From positions 124,001-188,000 of the forward strand of contig NZ_QICJ01000002.1 of assembly GCF_003201105.1 (NCBI RefSeq): a DNA stretch of 64,000 bases, given 5' to 3'. The notes beneath the pieces are model-generated. The model was not told where the DNA came from and did not search any database. It was given only the letters and a program-made list of their open reading frames with translations. The position numbers and the translations under genes were made by a program. Numbering within the stretch: the first letter of the stretch is position 1; the number at the start of each line of letters is the position of its first letter. Shown here piece by piece: positions 8,159-17,258 of the stretch. The DNA is from Dyella sp. AtDHG13. Lineage in GTDB: Bacteria; Pseudomonadota; Gammaproteobacteria; Xanthomonadales; Rhodanobacteraceae.

Positions 8159-11100
8159 ATGACGATGCTCGGATGGCCGGCCTTCGTCCGTCATGTCGCG
8201 CGCTGCATCGGCGCCGCGTTGCTGGCGGCATGCGTGCTGCTTCCCGCCCATGCCGGCGAATCGACGGGTTTTCGCCGCCGGCTGTGGACCACGGAAACAG
8301 GCACGCCCGCCGACATCTGGGCGATGGCGCAAGGCAAGGACGGCTACCTGTGGCTGGGCACCGGCAGCGGCCTGTACCGCTTCGACGGTTCGCGCTTCGA
8401 ACGCTTTCAGCCCGCCGAGGGCGAACGCTTCCGTTCCAACGACATCACCGCGCTGCACAGGTTGCCGGATGGTTCGCTGTGGATGGGCTTCTACTACGGC
8501 GGCGCCGGCGTGCTGCAGTCGGGACATCTGCGGCAGTTCGCCCCCGGCAAGGATTTCCCGCCCGGCATGGTGCTGGCGTTCGCCAGCACGGGCGACGGCG
8601 CGATCTGGGCCGCCACCGAAGGCGGCCTTGCGCGTTTCGATGGCGAACGGTGGCAGGCCGTCGGTGACGACTGGGGTTACGCCTCGCATCGCGCCGACTG
8701 GCTCATCACCGCACGCGACGGCACGTTGTGGGTGACCACCGGCGACTCGCTGATGTTCCTGCGTCCGGGCGAACACCGCTTTCGCGCGACCGGCCTGGCG
8801 GTCGCCAAGTACGGCATCGTGGCGCAGGCGCCCAACGGAACGCTGTGGATTTCCGATCACAACCACGGCACGCGCGCCCTGCCCGGCCTGACGCCGGATC
8901 ATCCCAGCCTGATCGCCGCCGAACGCCCCGACGACACCGACTTCGCCTGGGCCAATCGCCTGCTGTTCGACCGCTACGGCAACCTGTGGGGCACCCTGGT
9001 CGATCGCGGCGGCATCTACCGCGTCGCCGCCGTGGAGAGCCTGGCCAGCGGCCGCTCCTTGCGCGCGCAGGATTTCAGCGAAGTCGTGGGCAAGGCCAGC
9101 GGCCTGGTTTCCGAGCGCGCCGTGCCTTTGTTGCAGGATGCCGAAGGCACCATCTGGGCCGGCACCAACATGGGATTGGCCAGCTTCCACCGCAACAGTT
9201 TCCAGGTGCCCGCGCAGGTGCCGCTGGGCATGGCGGCCGACTATGCGGTGGCTGTCGATGCCACCGGCACGACGTGGATCGCCAATGGCGGCATGCTCTA
9301 CCGCTCCGATGGCCACCACGACACGATGGTGCGCAGCGACCTGCACGACACCAGCGCGATGCTGTTCGATCGCGCCGGCGATCTGTGGATGGTCGGCCGC
9401 AACAGGCTTTATCGCCTGCACGGGCAGAACATCGACGTGACCGAATGGCCGGTGTCGCCCGACCTGACGCGCGTCAACGCCTTTGCGCTCGACAGCCGCG
9501 ACCAGCTGTGGCTCGCGCTTGCCGAGCACGGCCTTTACCGGCTTCGCCGAGGACAGTGGCAGGCCGTCGTGCCCGACGCCGCGGTGGCGCAGGACACGCC
9601 CACCTCGCTCGCCAGCGACAACCAGGGCGTGCTGTGGATCGGCTATGCCGATGACCGGCTGGTGCGAATGGACGAGCACACCGCCCGGCTCTACACCTCC
9701 GTCGATGGCCTGCACGTGGGCACCGTCACCACCATCGATGCCGGCAACGGCGATGTCCTTATCGGCGGCGAACATGGACTGGCGCGATGGAGCGATGGCC
9801 ACATCGCCTCCATGTCCGTGGCCGACAACGACGCTTTCAGCGGCATCACGGGCATCGAGCGCACTGCCAACGGCGACGTCTGGTTGAACACCGGCAAGGG
9901 CGTGCTGCGCCTGGACGCCGCCGAAGTGGCCGCCAGCTTCAGCCAGCCCGACCGCGCACCGGCGTACCGACTGTTCGACTACCGCGACGGCTTGCCGGGC
10001 ATCGCCCGCCAGGCGGCGCTGACGCCCACGGCCACCATGGATGCGCTTCATCGCCTGTGGTTTCTCACCAACCAGGGACCGGCCTGGCTCGACCCCAACG
10101 AGCTGGGCAGCAACCTGTTGCCGCCGCCGGTGGACATCGCCTCGGTGATCGCCAACGGCAAGCGCTATCCCGCCGCGGGCCAGGTCGATCTGCCCAAGGG
10201 CACGACCAACCTGCAGGTGCAATACAGCGCGGCCAGCCTCGCGATTCCCGATCGCGTGCGCTTCCGCTATCGGCTGGCGGGCGTGGACGCGGGCTGGCAG
10301 GACGCGGGCAACCGGCGCGAGGCGTTCTACTCCAACCTTGCGCCCGGAACCTATCGCTTCCAGGTCATCGCGGCCAACGACGATGGGGTGTGGAACATGC
10401 AGGGCGCGGAAATCAGCCTCACCATCGCGCCGTGGTTCTACCAGTCGAGCTGGTTTTACGCGCTGTGCATCGCCGTCGTCGTCGCGCTGATCGGTGCGTT
10501 TTTCCTGTGGCGCACGCGCCTGGCCGCCGACCGCGTGCACCTGCAACTGATGGAGCGCATGAACGAGCGCGAGCGCATCGCCCGCGACATCCATGACACC
10601 CTGCTGCAGGGCGTGCAAGGCCTGCTGCTGCGCCTGCAGGCGCTGATGGCCCGCCCGGTGCGCGACCAGGCCCACAGCGATGCGCTGCATACCGCCATCG
10701 AGCAGGCACGGCAGATGGTGATCGAGGGCCGCGGCAAGATCGTCGACCTGCGCGGCGAAGGCCCGCAGCACAACGAGCCGGTGCAATCCATCCTCGCCGT
10801 GGGCGAGGATCTGGCCTCGCTGTATCCGAACGTGGCGTTCCAGCTCACCGCGCACGGCGAGCCGCGCAAGCTGCTGCCCAGCGCGCGCGACGAGATCATC
10901 GACATCGTGCGCGAAGCGATCCGCAACGCCTTCGTGCATGCCCAGGCCACGCGAGTCGACGTGCACGTGGATCATCAGGCGCACCTGCTGCGCGTGCGCA
11001 TCGCCGATGACGGCACCGGCATCGACGAAACCATCGTGCGTTCCGCCGCGGACGCGGGCCACTGGGGCATCGTGGGCATGCGCGAACGCGCCGGGCGGCT

Positions 11101-11215
11101 GGGCGCGAAACTTGCCTTGCGCCGCCTGCATCCGCACGGCACGGAGTGGACACTGAGCGTGCCCTGCCGCGCGGCCTACCGTTCCGACAAGGACGACGCA
11201 CGCGCCGCGCCGTGA
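8159..11215 (+). CDS. Beta-propeller periplasmic sensor histidine kinase
   Basis: A 1018-residue membrane kinase. A signal segment (about residues 1-32, ending LLPAHA) leads to a long periplasmic region of repeated Reg_prop blades (for example GYLWLGTGSGLYRFDG and GTIWAGTNMGLASFHR). Next comes a Y_Y_Y domain (about 680-756), a transmembrane helix (about 764-786), a HisKA_3 dimerisation domain with H812 in ERIARDIHDTLLQG, and an HATPase with REAIRNAFVHA, DDGTGI and GIVGMRERA boxes. No receiver or DNA-binding domain is fused, so it needs a separate regulator; the divergent LuxR-type gene fits. Such propeller sensors often detect glycans or other extracytoplasmic ligands. The ATG at 8159 (an alternative lies at 8165) gives a proper signal peptide; a longer frame from 8042 would bury it. 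Confidence 0.9.
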   Translation: MTMLGWPAFVRHVARCIGAALLAACVLLPAHAGESTGFRRRLWTTETGTPADIWAMAQGKDGYLWLGTGSGLYRFDGSRFERFQPAEGERFRSNDITALHRLPDGSLWMGFYYGGAGVLQSGHLRQFAPGKDFPPGMVLAFASTGDGAIWAATEGGLARFDGERWQAVGDDWGYASHRADWLITARDGTLWVTTGDSLMFLRPGEHRFRATGLAVAKYGIVAQAPNGTLWISDHNHGTRALPGLTPDHPSLIAAERPDDTDFAWANRLLFDRYGNLWGTLVDRGGIYRVAAVESLASGRSLRAQDFSEVVGKASGLVSERAVPLLQDAEGTIWAGTNMGLASFHRNSFQVPAQVPLGMAADYAVAVDATGTTWIANGGMLYRSDGHHDTMVRSDLHDTSAMLFDRAGDLWMVGRNRLYRLHGQNIDVTEWPVSPDLTRVNAFALDSRDQLWLALAEHGLYRLRRGQWQAVVPDAAVAQDTPTSLASDNQGVLWIGYADDRLVRMDEHTARLYTSVDGLHVGTVTTIDAGNGDVLIGGEHGLARWSDGHIASMSVADNDAFSGITGIERTANGDVWLNTGKGVLRLDAAEVAASFSQPDRAPAYRLFDYRDGLPGIARQAALTPTATMDALHRLWFLTNQGPAWLDPNELGSNLLPPPVDIASVIANGKRYPAAGQVDLPKGTTNLQVQYSAASLAIPDRVRFRYRLAGVDAGWQDAGNRREAFYSNLAPGTYRFQVIAANDDGVWNMQGAEISLTIAPWFYQSSWFYALCIAVVVALIGAFFLWRTRLAADRVHLQLMERMNERERIARDIHDTLLQGVQGLLLRLQALMARPVRDQAHSDALHTAIEQARQMVIEGRGKIVDLRGEGPQHNEPVQSILAVGEDLASLYPNVAFQLTAHGEPRKLLPSARDEIIDIVREAIRNAFVHAQATRVDVHVDHQAHLLRVRIADDGTGIDETIVRSAADAGHWGIVGMRERAGRLGAKLALRRLHPHGTEWTLSVPCRAAYRSDKDDARAAP

Positions 11216-11249
11216 GCACGAACCGGCTCACGGCGCGGCGGCGCAGGCA

Positions 11250-13379
11250 TTACTTCGCCTCTTTCTCCATCAGCGCATCGACCAGGTTGGACGGCACTTC
11301 CTCGTAGTGGTCGAACTCCATGGTGAAGGTGCCGCGGCCACGGGTAGCCGAACGCAGGAAGTTGATGTAGCCGAACATTTCCGCCAGCGGCACGAAGCCC
11401 TGCACGAACGACTGCGTGCCGCGCTGGCCTTGCTCGTTCACCGTGCCGCGCCGGCGGTTGATGTCACCGATGACGTCGCCCAGGTACTCGGGCTCCATCG
11501 ACACTTCCAGCCGCATCACCGGCTCCAGCAGCTTGGGCTTGCTCAGCCGCTGCGCTTCGCGGAAGCACTGTCGCGTGGCGATCTCGAACGCCAGCGCGGA
11601 CGAATCGACGTCGTGGAACTTGCCGTCGATCAGGCGCGCCTTGAAATCCACCACTTCATAGCCCGCCACCTGGCCTTCGCGCGACTCGATATCCACCGCG
11701 TGCTCCACCGCGGGGATGTACTCGCGCGGCACGCGGCCGCCGACCACTTCGTCGGAGAACACCACGCCGCCACCGGTCTCCAGCGGTTCGAAGATCATGG
11801 TGACCTCGGCGAACTGGCCCGAACCGCCGGACTGCTTCTTGTGCGTGTAGGTGTGCTCGACCGTGCGGCCAAAGGCCTCGCGGAAGCTCACCTTGGGCTT
11901 GCCCATGATCGCGTCCACGCCAAGCTCGGTGCGCATGCGGTCGATGGTCACTTCCAGGTGCAGCTCGCCCATGCCCTTGAGCACGGTCTGCCCGGTTTCC
12001 TTGTCCATCTCCAGCCGCAGCGAGGGATCGGCCTTCACCATCTTGTAGAGCGCGGACGAGAGCTTGTCGACGTCGTTGCGGCTCTTGGGTTCCACCGACA
12101 CACTGATCACCGGGTCGGGGAAACGCATGCGTTCGAGCAGCGCGGGATGCGCCGGATCGCACAGCGAGTCGCCGGTTTCGGTTTCCTTGAGCGAGACGAA
12201 GGCGACGATGTCGCCGGCGCGCGCCTCCTCGATTTCCTTGGTGGCGTTCGCCTGCACCTCAACGATGCGGCCGATGCGCTCCTTCTTGCCGCGCGTGACG
12301 TTGAGCAAGGTATCGCCCTTGCTCACCACGCCCGAATAGATGCGGCAGAAGGTCAGCGCGCCGAAGGGGTCGTTGATCACCTTGAAGGCCAGCACGCGCG
12401 CCGGCGCGTCGTCCACCACGCCCTGCTCGCCGGTGACGTGGCCGTCTTCGTCCACCAGCGCGATACCGCCGTTCTCGCCCGGATACGGCAGATAGTCGAT
12501 CACGCCGTCCAGCAGCTGCTGCACGCCCTTGTTGCGGTACGAGGAGCCACAGAACACCGGCACCAGCTTGCCCGACACGCAGCCCTTGCGGATGCATTCC
12601 TTCAGCGCCTTCGGGTCGAACTCGCCCGTTTCGATCAGGCGATCGAAAGCCTCGTCGTCCATGGCCAGCGCGTATTCCAGCGTTTCCTGGCGGAGCTTGG
12701 CCAGGTTGTCCACCCAGGCCTGGTCGCCGGCCGCGGAGAACTTCACGCGCCCGGCCACTTCGTCCAGCGGCACGGTGTCCCACGGGCTGTCCTTGTCGTC
12801 GCCCTTCCACAGATAGGCGACGCCGGCCACAAGATCAGCCATGCCGATGAATTCGTCATGGCTGCCCAGCGGCACCTGGCACAGCAGCGCGTTGGCGCCC
12901 AGGCGCTCGCGGATGCCCTTCACGCAGTGCTCGAAGTTGGCGCCCGTGCGGTCCATCTTGTTGACGTAGCACAGGCGCGGCACGTTGTACTGGTCGGCCA
13001 GGCGCCAGTTGGTCTCGGTCTGCGGCTCCACGCCCGCCACGCCATCGAACACGACCACGGCGCCGTCGAGCACGCGCAGGCTGCGGTTCACCTCGATGGT
13101 GAAGTCTACGTGGCCTGGCGTGTCGATCAGGTTGATCTGGTGGCCCTTCCACTCGGTGGACACGGCCGCGGACTGGATGGTGATGCCGCGCTTGCGTTCC
13201 TGCTCCAGGTAGTCGGTGGTGGTGGAACCCTTGCCGTCCTTGGTGTCGTGCACGTCGACGATCTGATGCTTCCTGCCCGTGTAGTACAGGATGCGCTCGG
13301 TCGTCGTGGTCTTGCCGGCATCGATGTGCGCAATGATGCCGATGTTGCGGTACAGCTGAAGCGACTTCTTACGTGCCAT
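11250..13379 (-). CDS. fusA: Elongation factor G, second-type paralog
   Basis: A 709-residue translational GTPase catalysing ribosomal translocation or a specialised variant of it. The G motifs are intact: AHIDAGKT (17-24), DTPGHVDF and NKMD. The EF-G domains II-V follow (domain IV region GGSGQFAEV, C-terminal YINFLRSATRGRGTF). The switch I region reads HDTKDGKGSTTTDYLEQERK instead of the usual HDGAATMDWMEQEQE. The gene stands alone and not in the rpsL-rpsG-fusA-tuf operon. Both points suggest a paralog rather than the housekeeping copy, though the main gene is outside the window, so this is inference. The symbol is given for the family. The ATG at 13379 begins MARKKSLQLYRNIGIIAHID, like its relatives. 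Confidence 0.85.
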   Translation of the reverse strand: MARKKSLQLYRNIGIIAHIDAGKTTTTERILYYTGRKHQIVDVHDTKDGKGSTTTDYLEQERKRGITIQSAAVSTEWKGHQINLIDTPGHVDFTIEVNRSLRVLDGAVVVFDGVAGVEPQTETNWRLADQYNVPRLCYVNKMDRTGANFEHCVKGIRERLGANALLCQVPLGSHDEFIGMADLVAGVAYLWKGDDKDSPWDTVPLDEVAGRVKFSAAGDQAWVDNLAKLRQETLEYALAMDDEAFDRLIETGEFDPKALKECIRKGCVSGKLVPVFCGSSYRNKGVQQLLDGVIDYLPYPGENGGIALVDEDGHVTGEQGVVDDAPARVLAFKVINDPFGALTFCRIYSGVVSKGDTLLNVTRGKKERIGRIVEVQANATKEIEEARAGDIVAFVSLKETETGDSLCDPAHPALLERMRFPDPVISVSVEPKSRNDVDKLSSALYKMVKADPSLRLEMDKETGQTVLKGMGELHLEVTIDRMRTELGVDAIMGKPKVSFREAFGRTVEHTYTHKKQSGGSGQFAEVTMIFEPLETGGGVVFSDEVVGGRVPREYIPAVEHAVDIESREGQVAGYEVVDFKARLIDGKFHDVDSSALAFEIATRQCFREAQRLSKPKLLEPVMRLEVSMEPEYLGDVIGDINRRRGTVNEQGQRGTQSFVQGFVPLAEMFGYINFLRSATRGRGTFTMEFDHYEEVPSNLVDALMEKEAK

Positions 13380-13761
13380 GGGTTCCGCCTTGGATAAGGG
13401 TGCATGCCAACCGGGCGCGCCTTGCGCGAGCTCGCCTTGCCCGGCGATGCGCCCAATATAGGGTCGTTCAGCCAAGCATCAATGTCGCGTGAAATCGTTT
13501 CAAATCAACCGCTAGCGCAAAAGCACGCCTGATCGGCCACGCGCCGCCCCGGCGCATGCTGTCGCGCAACTGTCGACCTTCGTCACAAACCGGCCACGCG
13601 TGGCATGCGCATGCTCATGCCGCCGCGTCATAAGCAGACAACCAAATGTCATTGGACAGGTTTGGACGTCTATACCGCTGTTGACTCGCGCCGACGAACA
13701 CCCTTAGCCTGTGATTGCTGCACTGCGTCACTGCTTTTCTTTAGATTGGGGAAACCATCAC
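13380..13761. other. Intergenic region between EF-G and TonB receptor
   Basis: This 382-base stretch has no plausible gene. It separates two divergent genes. On the reverse strand it carries a good sigma70-like promoter for the EF-G gene (13455-13482) and, just beyond, the small palindrome TGAAATCGTTTCA (13490-13502). On the forward strand a TTGACT hexamer at 13681-13686 may be a -35 for the receptor gene, but no convincing -10 was found at the right distance. The receptor's ribosome site TTGGGGAAA lies just before its ATG. Confidence 0.6.
13455..13482 (-). promoter_or_regulatory. Sigma70-type promoter of the EF-G gene
   Basis: On the reverse strand TTGATG (13477-13482) is followed after 16 bases by TATATT (13455-13460). 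Both match the sigma70 consensus at most positions. Transcription would start near 13447, leaving a leader of about 70 bases before the ATG at 13379. Confidence 0.6.
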
Positions 13762-16203
13762 ATGCATAACAACGCCGTCGGCCTGAAGGCCGCGCCCAGC
13801 CTCCTCGCCCTTGCTCTTCTTTCCGTTCTCTCTCCGGCCTCCGCCCAGGACGCCACGCCCCCGCCCTCCACCGACAACGCCAAGAAGCTCGACACGGTGA
13901 TCGTCACCGGCACCCGCGCGGACAACCGCACGGAGAGCAGCTCGCTCACGCCCATCGACGTGGTGTCGGCGCAGACGCTGAAGCAGACCGGCACCACCGA
14001 GCTCACCACCGCGCTCGCGCGCGTCATCCCCTCGCTGACCTTCCCGCGCCCTGCCGCCGCCGACACCGCCGATTCGCAGCGCCCTGCGCAGCTGCGCGGC
14101 CTGTCGCCGGACCAGGTGCTGGTGCTGGTGGACGGCAAGCGCTGGCATCCGGGCGCCATCCTGCTCACCAACGGCGTGCTCGGCCGCGGTTCGCAGGCGG
14201 TGGACCTCAACACCATTCCCATCGGCGCCATCGACCACATCGAGGTGCTGCGCGACGGTGCGTCCGCGCAGTACGGCTCCGACGCCATCGCCGGCGTGAT
14301 CAACATCGTGCTCAAGAAGGGCGCGCAAGGCGGCGAGGTCGACCTGACCGGCGGCCAGTACTCCGCGGGCGATGGCCGCCAGTGGCAGGGTTCGGCCAAC
14401 TTCGCGTTGCCGCTCAGCAACGACAAGGGCTGGATCCGCTTCACCCTGCAGGACGGCAACCAGGATTACACCAACCGCTCCGAGCCCAATCGCACGCGTC
14501 CGTGGGAAGGCACCACGCAGCGCTTCGGCGACCCGGCGGTGAAGGACCACAACCTGTTCGTGAACGCGCAGTTCGACCTGACGCCGAACGTGCAGCTCTA
14601 TGCCTTCGGCCACTACAGCGACCGCAACACCACCTCGCCGGCCTTCTTCCGCAACCTGGCGAGCAGCAACTCGGTGCCGTCGTTGTATCCCAACGGCTAT
14701 CTGCCGCTGGAACACGCCGACTCCACCGACCGCTCGCTGGTGGTGGGTATCCGCGGCAAGACGGAAAGCGGCTGGCGCTGGGACATCAGCGGCAACTACG
14801 GCGGCAACCGCGTGTCCTACGCCACCGAGAACAGCGTGAACCGCGCCTACCTGCACGACTTCGGCTACAGCCCCACCGAGTTCCACGACGGCATCCTCAA
14901 GGCCGCGCAGCAGTCGTTCGACGTGGACATCGCCAAGGAGTTCTCCACCAGCTGGCTGCCCAACCCGGTGACGCTGGCGTTCGGCGCGGAATACCTGCGC
15001 CAGACCTATTCCATCGACGCGGGCGACCTGACCTCGTGGTACACCGGCACCTCCGGCGTGTCCGGCGGCGCGCAGGGTTTCGGCGGCTACCAGCCTACCG
15101 ACGCGGGCTCCTACAGCCGCCACGACGTGGCCGAATACGTCAGCCTGGAAACCAACCTGACCGATCGCTTCAGCACCTCGCTGTCGCTACGCCACGAGGA
15201 CTACACCGACTTCGGCAATACCACCTCGGGTGCGCTCGCCGGCCGCTTCGACTTCACCGACCGCTTCGCCCTGCGCGGCAGCGCCTCCAGCGGCTTCCGC
15301 GCGCCGTCGCTGGCGCAGCAGCATTACTCGTATACCTCGTCGCTCTACTACGGCGCGGGCAATTCGCTGCATCTGCCGGCCGGCATCTACAACACCGGCC
15401 TGGTGCCGGTAAACAGCGAAATCGGCAGCCTGCTCGGCGCGCAGCCGCTGGAGCCCGAGAAGTCGCACAACTACACGCTGGGCGCGGTGTGGAACCCGGT
15501 CGACGCGCTCAACCTGAGCGTCGACATCTACCAGATCACCATCGACAACCGCATTACGCTCTCCAGCAACCTGGCGACCACCTCGCCCACCGTGCAGGCC
15601 TACCTGGCCGCCAACGGCGTGACCAACCTCAACTACAGCGGCATCGCCTACTTCACCAATGCGGTGAACACGCGCACGCGCGGTGTGGACCTGGTGGCCA
15701 GCTACCTGAGCGACTTCGGCGACGCCGGCTCGCTGCAGAGCACGCTGAGCTACAACTACAACAAGAACAAGGTCACCGACATCAAGGCCAACCCGGCCAT
15801 CCTCAACCAGCTCGGCGTCAACCTCAAGCGCATCGACCGGCGCGACCAGTACGGCCTGCTGGCGGACACCACGCCGCGCAGCAAGCTCATCCTCAACGAG
15901 GTCTACAACCTGGGCCACTGGAGCTTCGACGGCACGGCCACGCGCTATGGCAGCTTCGTGTCCTACAACTCCACCACGGCGGCGCTGGACCAGACCTTCG
16001 GCGCGAAGTGGATCTTCGATTTCGCGGTGAACTACAACCTGGACCGCTGGACCTTCACCCTCGGCGGCGACAATGTGTTCAACACGTACCCCGATCGGGT
16101 AATCCCTGCCAACGACAACAATGGCACACTGCCGTACTCGGTGTTCTCGCCGTTCGGCTTCAATGGCGCCTATGTGTACGGCAAGGTGGCCTATCGCTGG
16201 TGA
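13762..16203 (+). CDS. TonB-dependent outer-membrane receptor
   Basis: An 813-residue receptor. A signal peptide (hydrophobic run LLALALLSVLSPASAQ) precedes the TonB box region KKLDTVIVTGTRADN. The plug domain (about residues 60-190) includes RGLSPDQVLVLVDGKRWHPG and the diagnostic EVLRDGASAQYGSDAIAGVI. A long 22-strand barrel follows, ending with the aromatic YGKVAYRW. It imports an iron complex, vitamin or carbohydrate with energy from TonB-ExbBD; the ligand cannot be told from the sequence. No N-terminal STN (signalling) domain is present, so it is not a sigma/anti-sigma transducer. The ATG at 13762 is preceded by GGGGAAA. It stands alone, without transporter partners on either side. Confidence 0.9.
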   Translation: MHNNAVGLKAAPSLLALALLSVLSPASAQDATPPPSTDNAKKLDTVIVTGTRADNRTESSSLTPIDVVSAQTLKQTGTTELTTALARVIPSLTFPRPAAADTADSQRPAQLRGLSPDQVLVLVDGKRWHPGAILLTNGVLGRGSQAVDLNTIPIGAIDHIEVLRDGASAQYGSDAIAGVINIVLKKGAQGGEVDLTGGQYSAGDGRQWQGSANFALPLSNDKGWIRFTLQDGNQDYTNRSEPNRTRPWEGTTQRFGDPAVKDHNLFVNAQFDLTPNVQLYAFGHYSDRNTTSPAFFRNLASSNSVPSLYPNGYLPLEHADSTDRSLVVGIRGKTESGWRWDISGNYGGNRVSYATENSVNRAYLHDFGYSPTEFHDGILKAAQQSFDVDIAKEFSTSWLPNPVTLAFGAEYLRQTYSIDAGDLTSWYTGTSGVSGGAQGFGGYQPTDAGSYSRHDVAEYVSLETNLTDRFSTSLSLRHEDYTDFGNTTSGALAGRFDFTDRFALRGSASSGFRAPSLAQQHYSYTSSLYYGAGNSLHLPAGIYNTGLVPVNSEIGSLLGAQPLEPEKSHNYTLGAVWNPVDALNLSVDIYQITIDNRITLSSNLATTSPTVQAYLAANGVTNLNYSGIAYFTNAVNTRTRGVDLVASYLSDFGDAGSLQSTLSYNYNKNKVTDIKANPAILNQLGVNLKRIDRRDQYGLLADTTPRSKLILNEVYNLGHWSFDGTATRYGSFVSYNSTTAALDQTFGAKWIFDFAVNYNLDRWTFTLGGDNVFNTYPDRVIPANDNNGTLPYSVFSPFGFNGAYVYGKVAYRW

Positions 16204-16304
16204 GTGCTCGCGCCGACCCGCCCCGGCGGGTCGGCGCCCTTCACCACGCGCGAACGAGCCGTGTGCGATAGCTCCGGGCATTCTTTCCTCACGGAGTCGC
16301 ACCC

Positions 16305-16682
16305 ATGACCGCAGCCCCCACCCTCACCCCTGAGTTCATCGCGCAGCAGCGCACGCGCCTGGAAGCCCTGCGCCGCCAGGTGCTGGGCGGCGAGCTGGAC
16401 GTCAACGCGCGCAAGCGCGGCTTTACCGCGGAACACGGCGACGAAGCCGAAGAGTTCGAGGACGAGGCCCAGAGCCTGGCCCAGGAGGAAGTGCGCCAGG
16501 CGCAGCACGACGTGGACGAGCAGCGCGTGCACGACATCCTGCGTGCGCTGGAGAAGATCGACGAAGGCACCTACGGGCTGTCCGACGAAAGCGGCGACCC
16601 CATTCCCAAGGCGCGGCTGAAAGCTCGCCCCGAATCCGTGCTCACGGTGGAGGAAGAGGAGGCGCGCGAGCGCCAGCGCTGA
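16305..16682 (+). CDS. DksA/TraR-like protein lacking the zinc cysteines
   Basis: A 125-residue protein. Its N-terminal two thirds are an acidic, charged coiled coil (LEALRRQVLGGELD, EEFEDEAQSLAQEEVRQAQH). The C-terminal part follows the DksA/TraR plan: ALEKIDEGTYGLSDESGDPI then PKARLKARPESVLTVEEEEA, matching the family's YGxCxxCGxxIPxxRLxAxP line. All four zinc-ligand positions are changed, to S93, S96, T114 and E117. DksA-type proteins enter the RNA polymerase secondary channel through the coiled-coil tip and adjust initiation with ppGpp. A zinc-free version would be stabilised differently, as in zinc-independent DksA2 proteins. It is followed 59 bases later by msrB. Function at RNA polymerase is inferred. 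Confidence 0.75.
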   Translation: MTAAPTLTPEFIAQQRTRLEALRRQVLGGELDVNARKRGFTAEHGDEAEEFEDEAQSLAQEEVRQAQHDVDEQRVHDILRALEKIDEGTYGLSDESGDPIPKARLKARPESVLTVEEEEARERQR

Positions 16683-16741
16683 CCCCTTGAGCCGGACGCC
16701 ATCGCCCCGACTATAGGTGTCGTTGCCGAGGAGATCACGCC

Positions 16742-17230
16742 GTGAGCCATCGCTCCACCTTCGACCTTTCCCCGCCTACCCCGCTGCAGTTCGACGCGCT
16801 CGCCGCGACGCTGAGCGCGGACGAGCGCGAGGTGCTGCTCGACCATGGCACCGAGTCGCCGTTCTGCGGCGTGCTGCTGACGGAAAAGCGCGCCGGCGTG
16901 TACTGCTGCCGGCTCTGCGGCCTGCCGCTGTTCCTGGCCGGCGCCAAGTTCGACAGCCGCACCGGCTGGCCCAGCTTCACCACGCCGTTCGACGACAGCC
17001 ACCTCAACTACGTGCGCGACACCAGCTACGGCATGGTGCGCACCGAGATCCGCTGCGCGCGCTGCGGCAGCCACCAGGGCCACGTGTTCGACGACGGCCC
17101 GCCGCCGAGCCACCAGCGTTACTGCATCAACTCCGTGTCGCTCGAATTTGCCGCCGCCACCGACCCGCTGCCGGACAAACTCGGCCGCGGCGCGCCCGAA
17201 GGCGCGGTGTGGCAAGGCTTTCCCGGCTGA
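16742..17230 (+). CDS. msrB: Peptide-methionine (R)-S-oxide reductase MsrB
   Basis: A 162-residue SelR-fold enzyme that reduces methionine-R-sulfoxide in proteins. Zinc is held by C56/C59 (YCCRLCG) and C105/C108 ([17 protein letters not shown]). The catalytic Cys is C128 in [11 protein letters not shown]. The usual resolving Cys in the SGCGWPSF element is replaced (SRTGWPSF). A Cys at position 42 (SPFCGVL) lies 86 residues before the catalytic one and is the likely alternative resolving residue, as recalled for the Xanthomonas campestris enzyme. The GTG start has a strong GAGGAG site. A thiolase gene begins 28 bases after its stop, so cotranscription is possible. Confidence 0.92.
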   Translation: MSHRSTFDLSPPTPLQFDALAATLSADEREVLLDHGTESPFCGVLLTEKRAGVYCCRLCGLPLFLAGAKFDSRTGWPSFTTPFDDSHLNYVRDTSYGMVRTEIRCARCGSHQGHVFDDGPPPSHQRYCINSVSLEFAAATDPLPDKLGRGAPEGAVWQGFPG

Positions 17231-17258
17231 ATCCCTCCCGCATCGCCAGGACACCTCC

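Noticed and set aside
8066-11137. A 1023-codon reverse frame opposite the histidine kinase
   Set aside because: The forward frame has complete kinase motifs; the reverse frame is a codon-bias artefact.
13490-13502. Palindrome TGAAATCGTTTCA as a PsrA box upstream of EF-G
   Set aside because: It lacks the C of the AAAC/GTTT core and has a different spacing. It also lies upstream of the -35 of an unrelated gene, so it was not counted as an operator.
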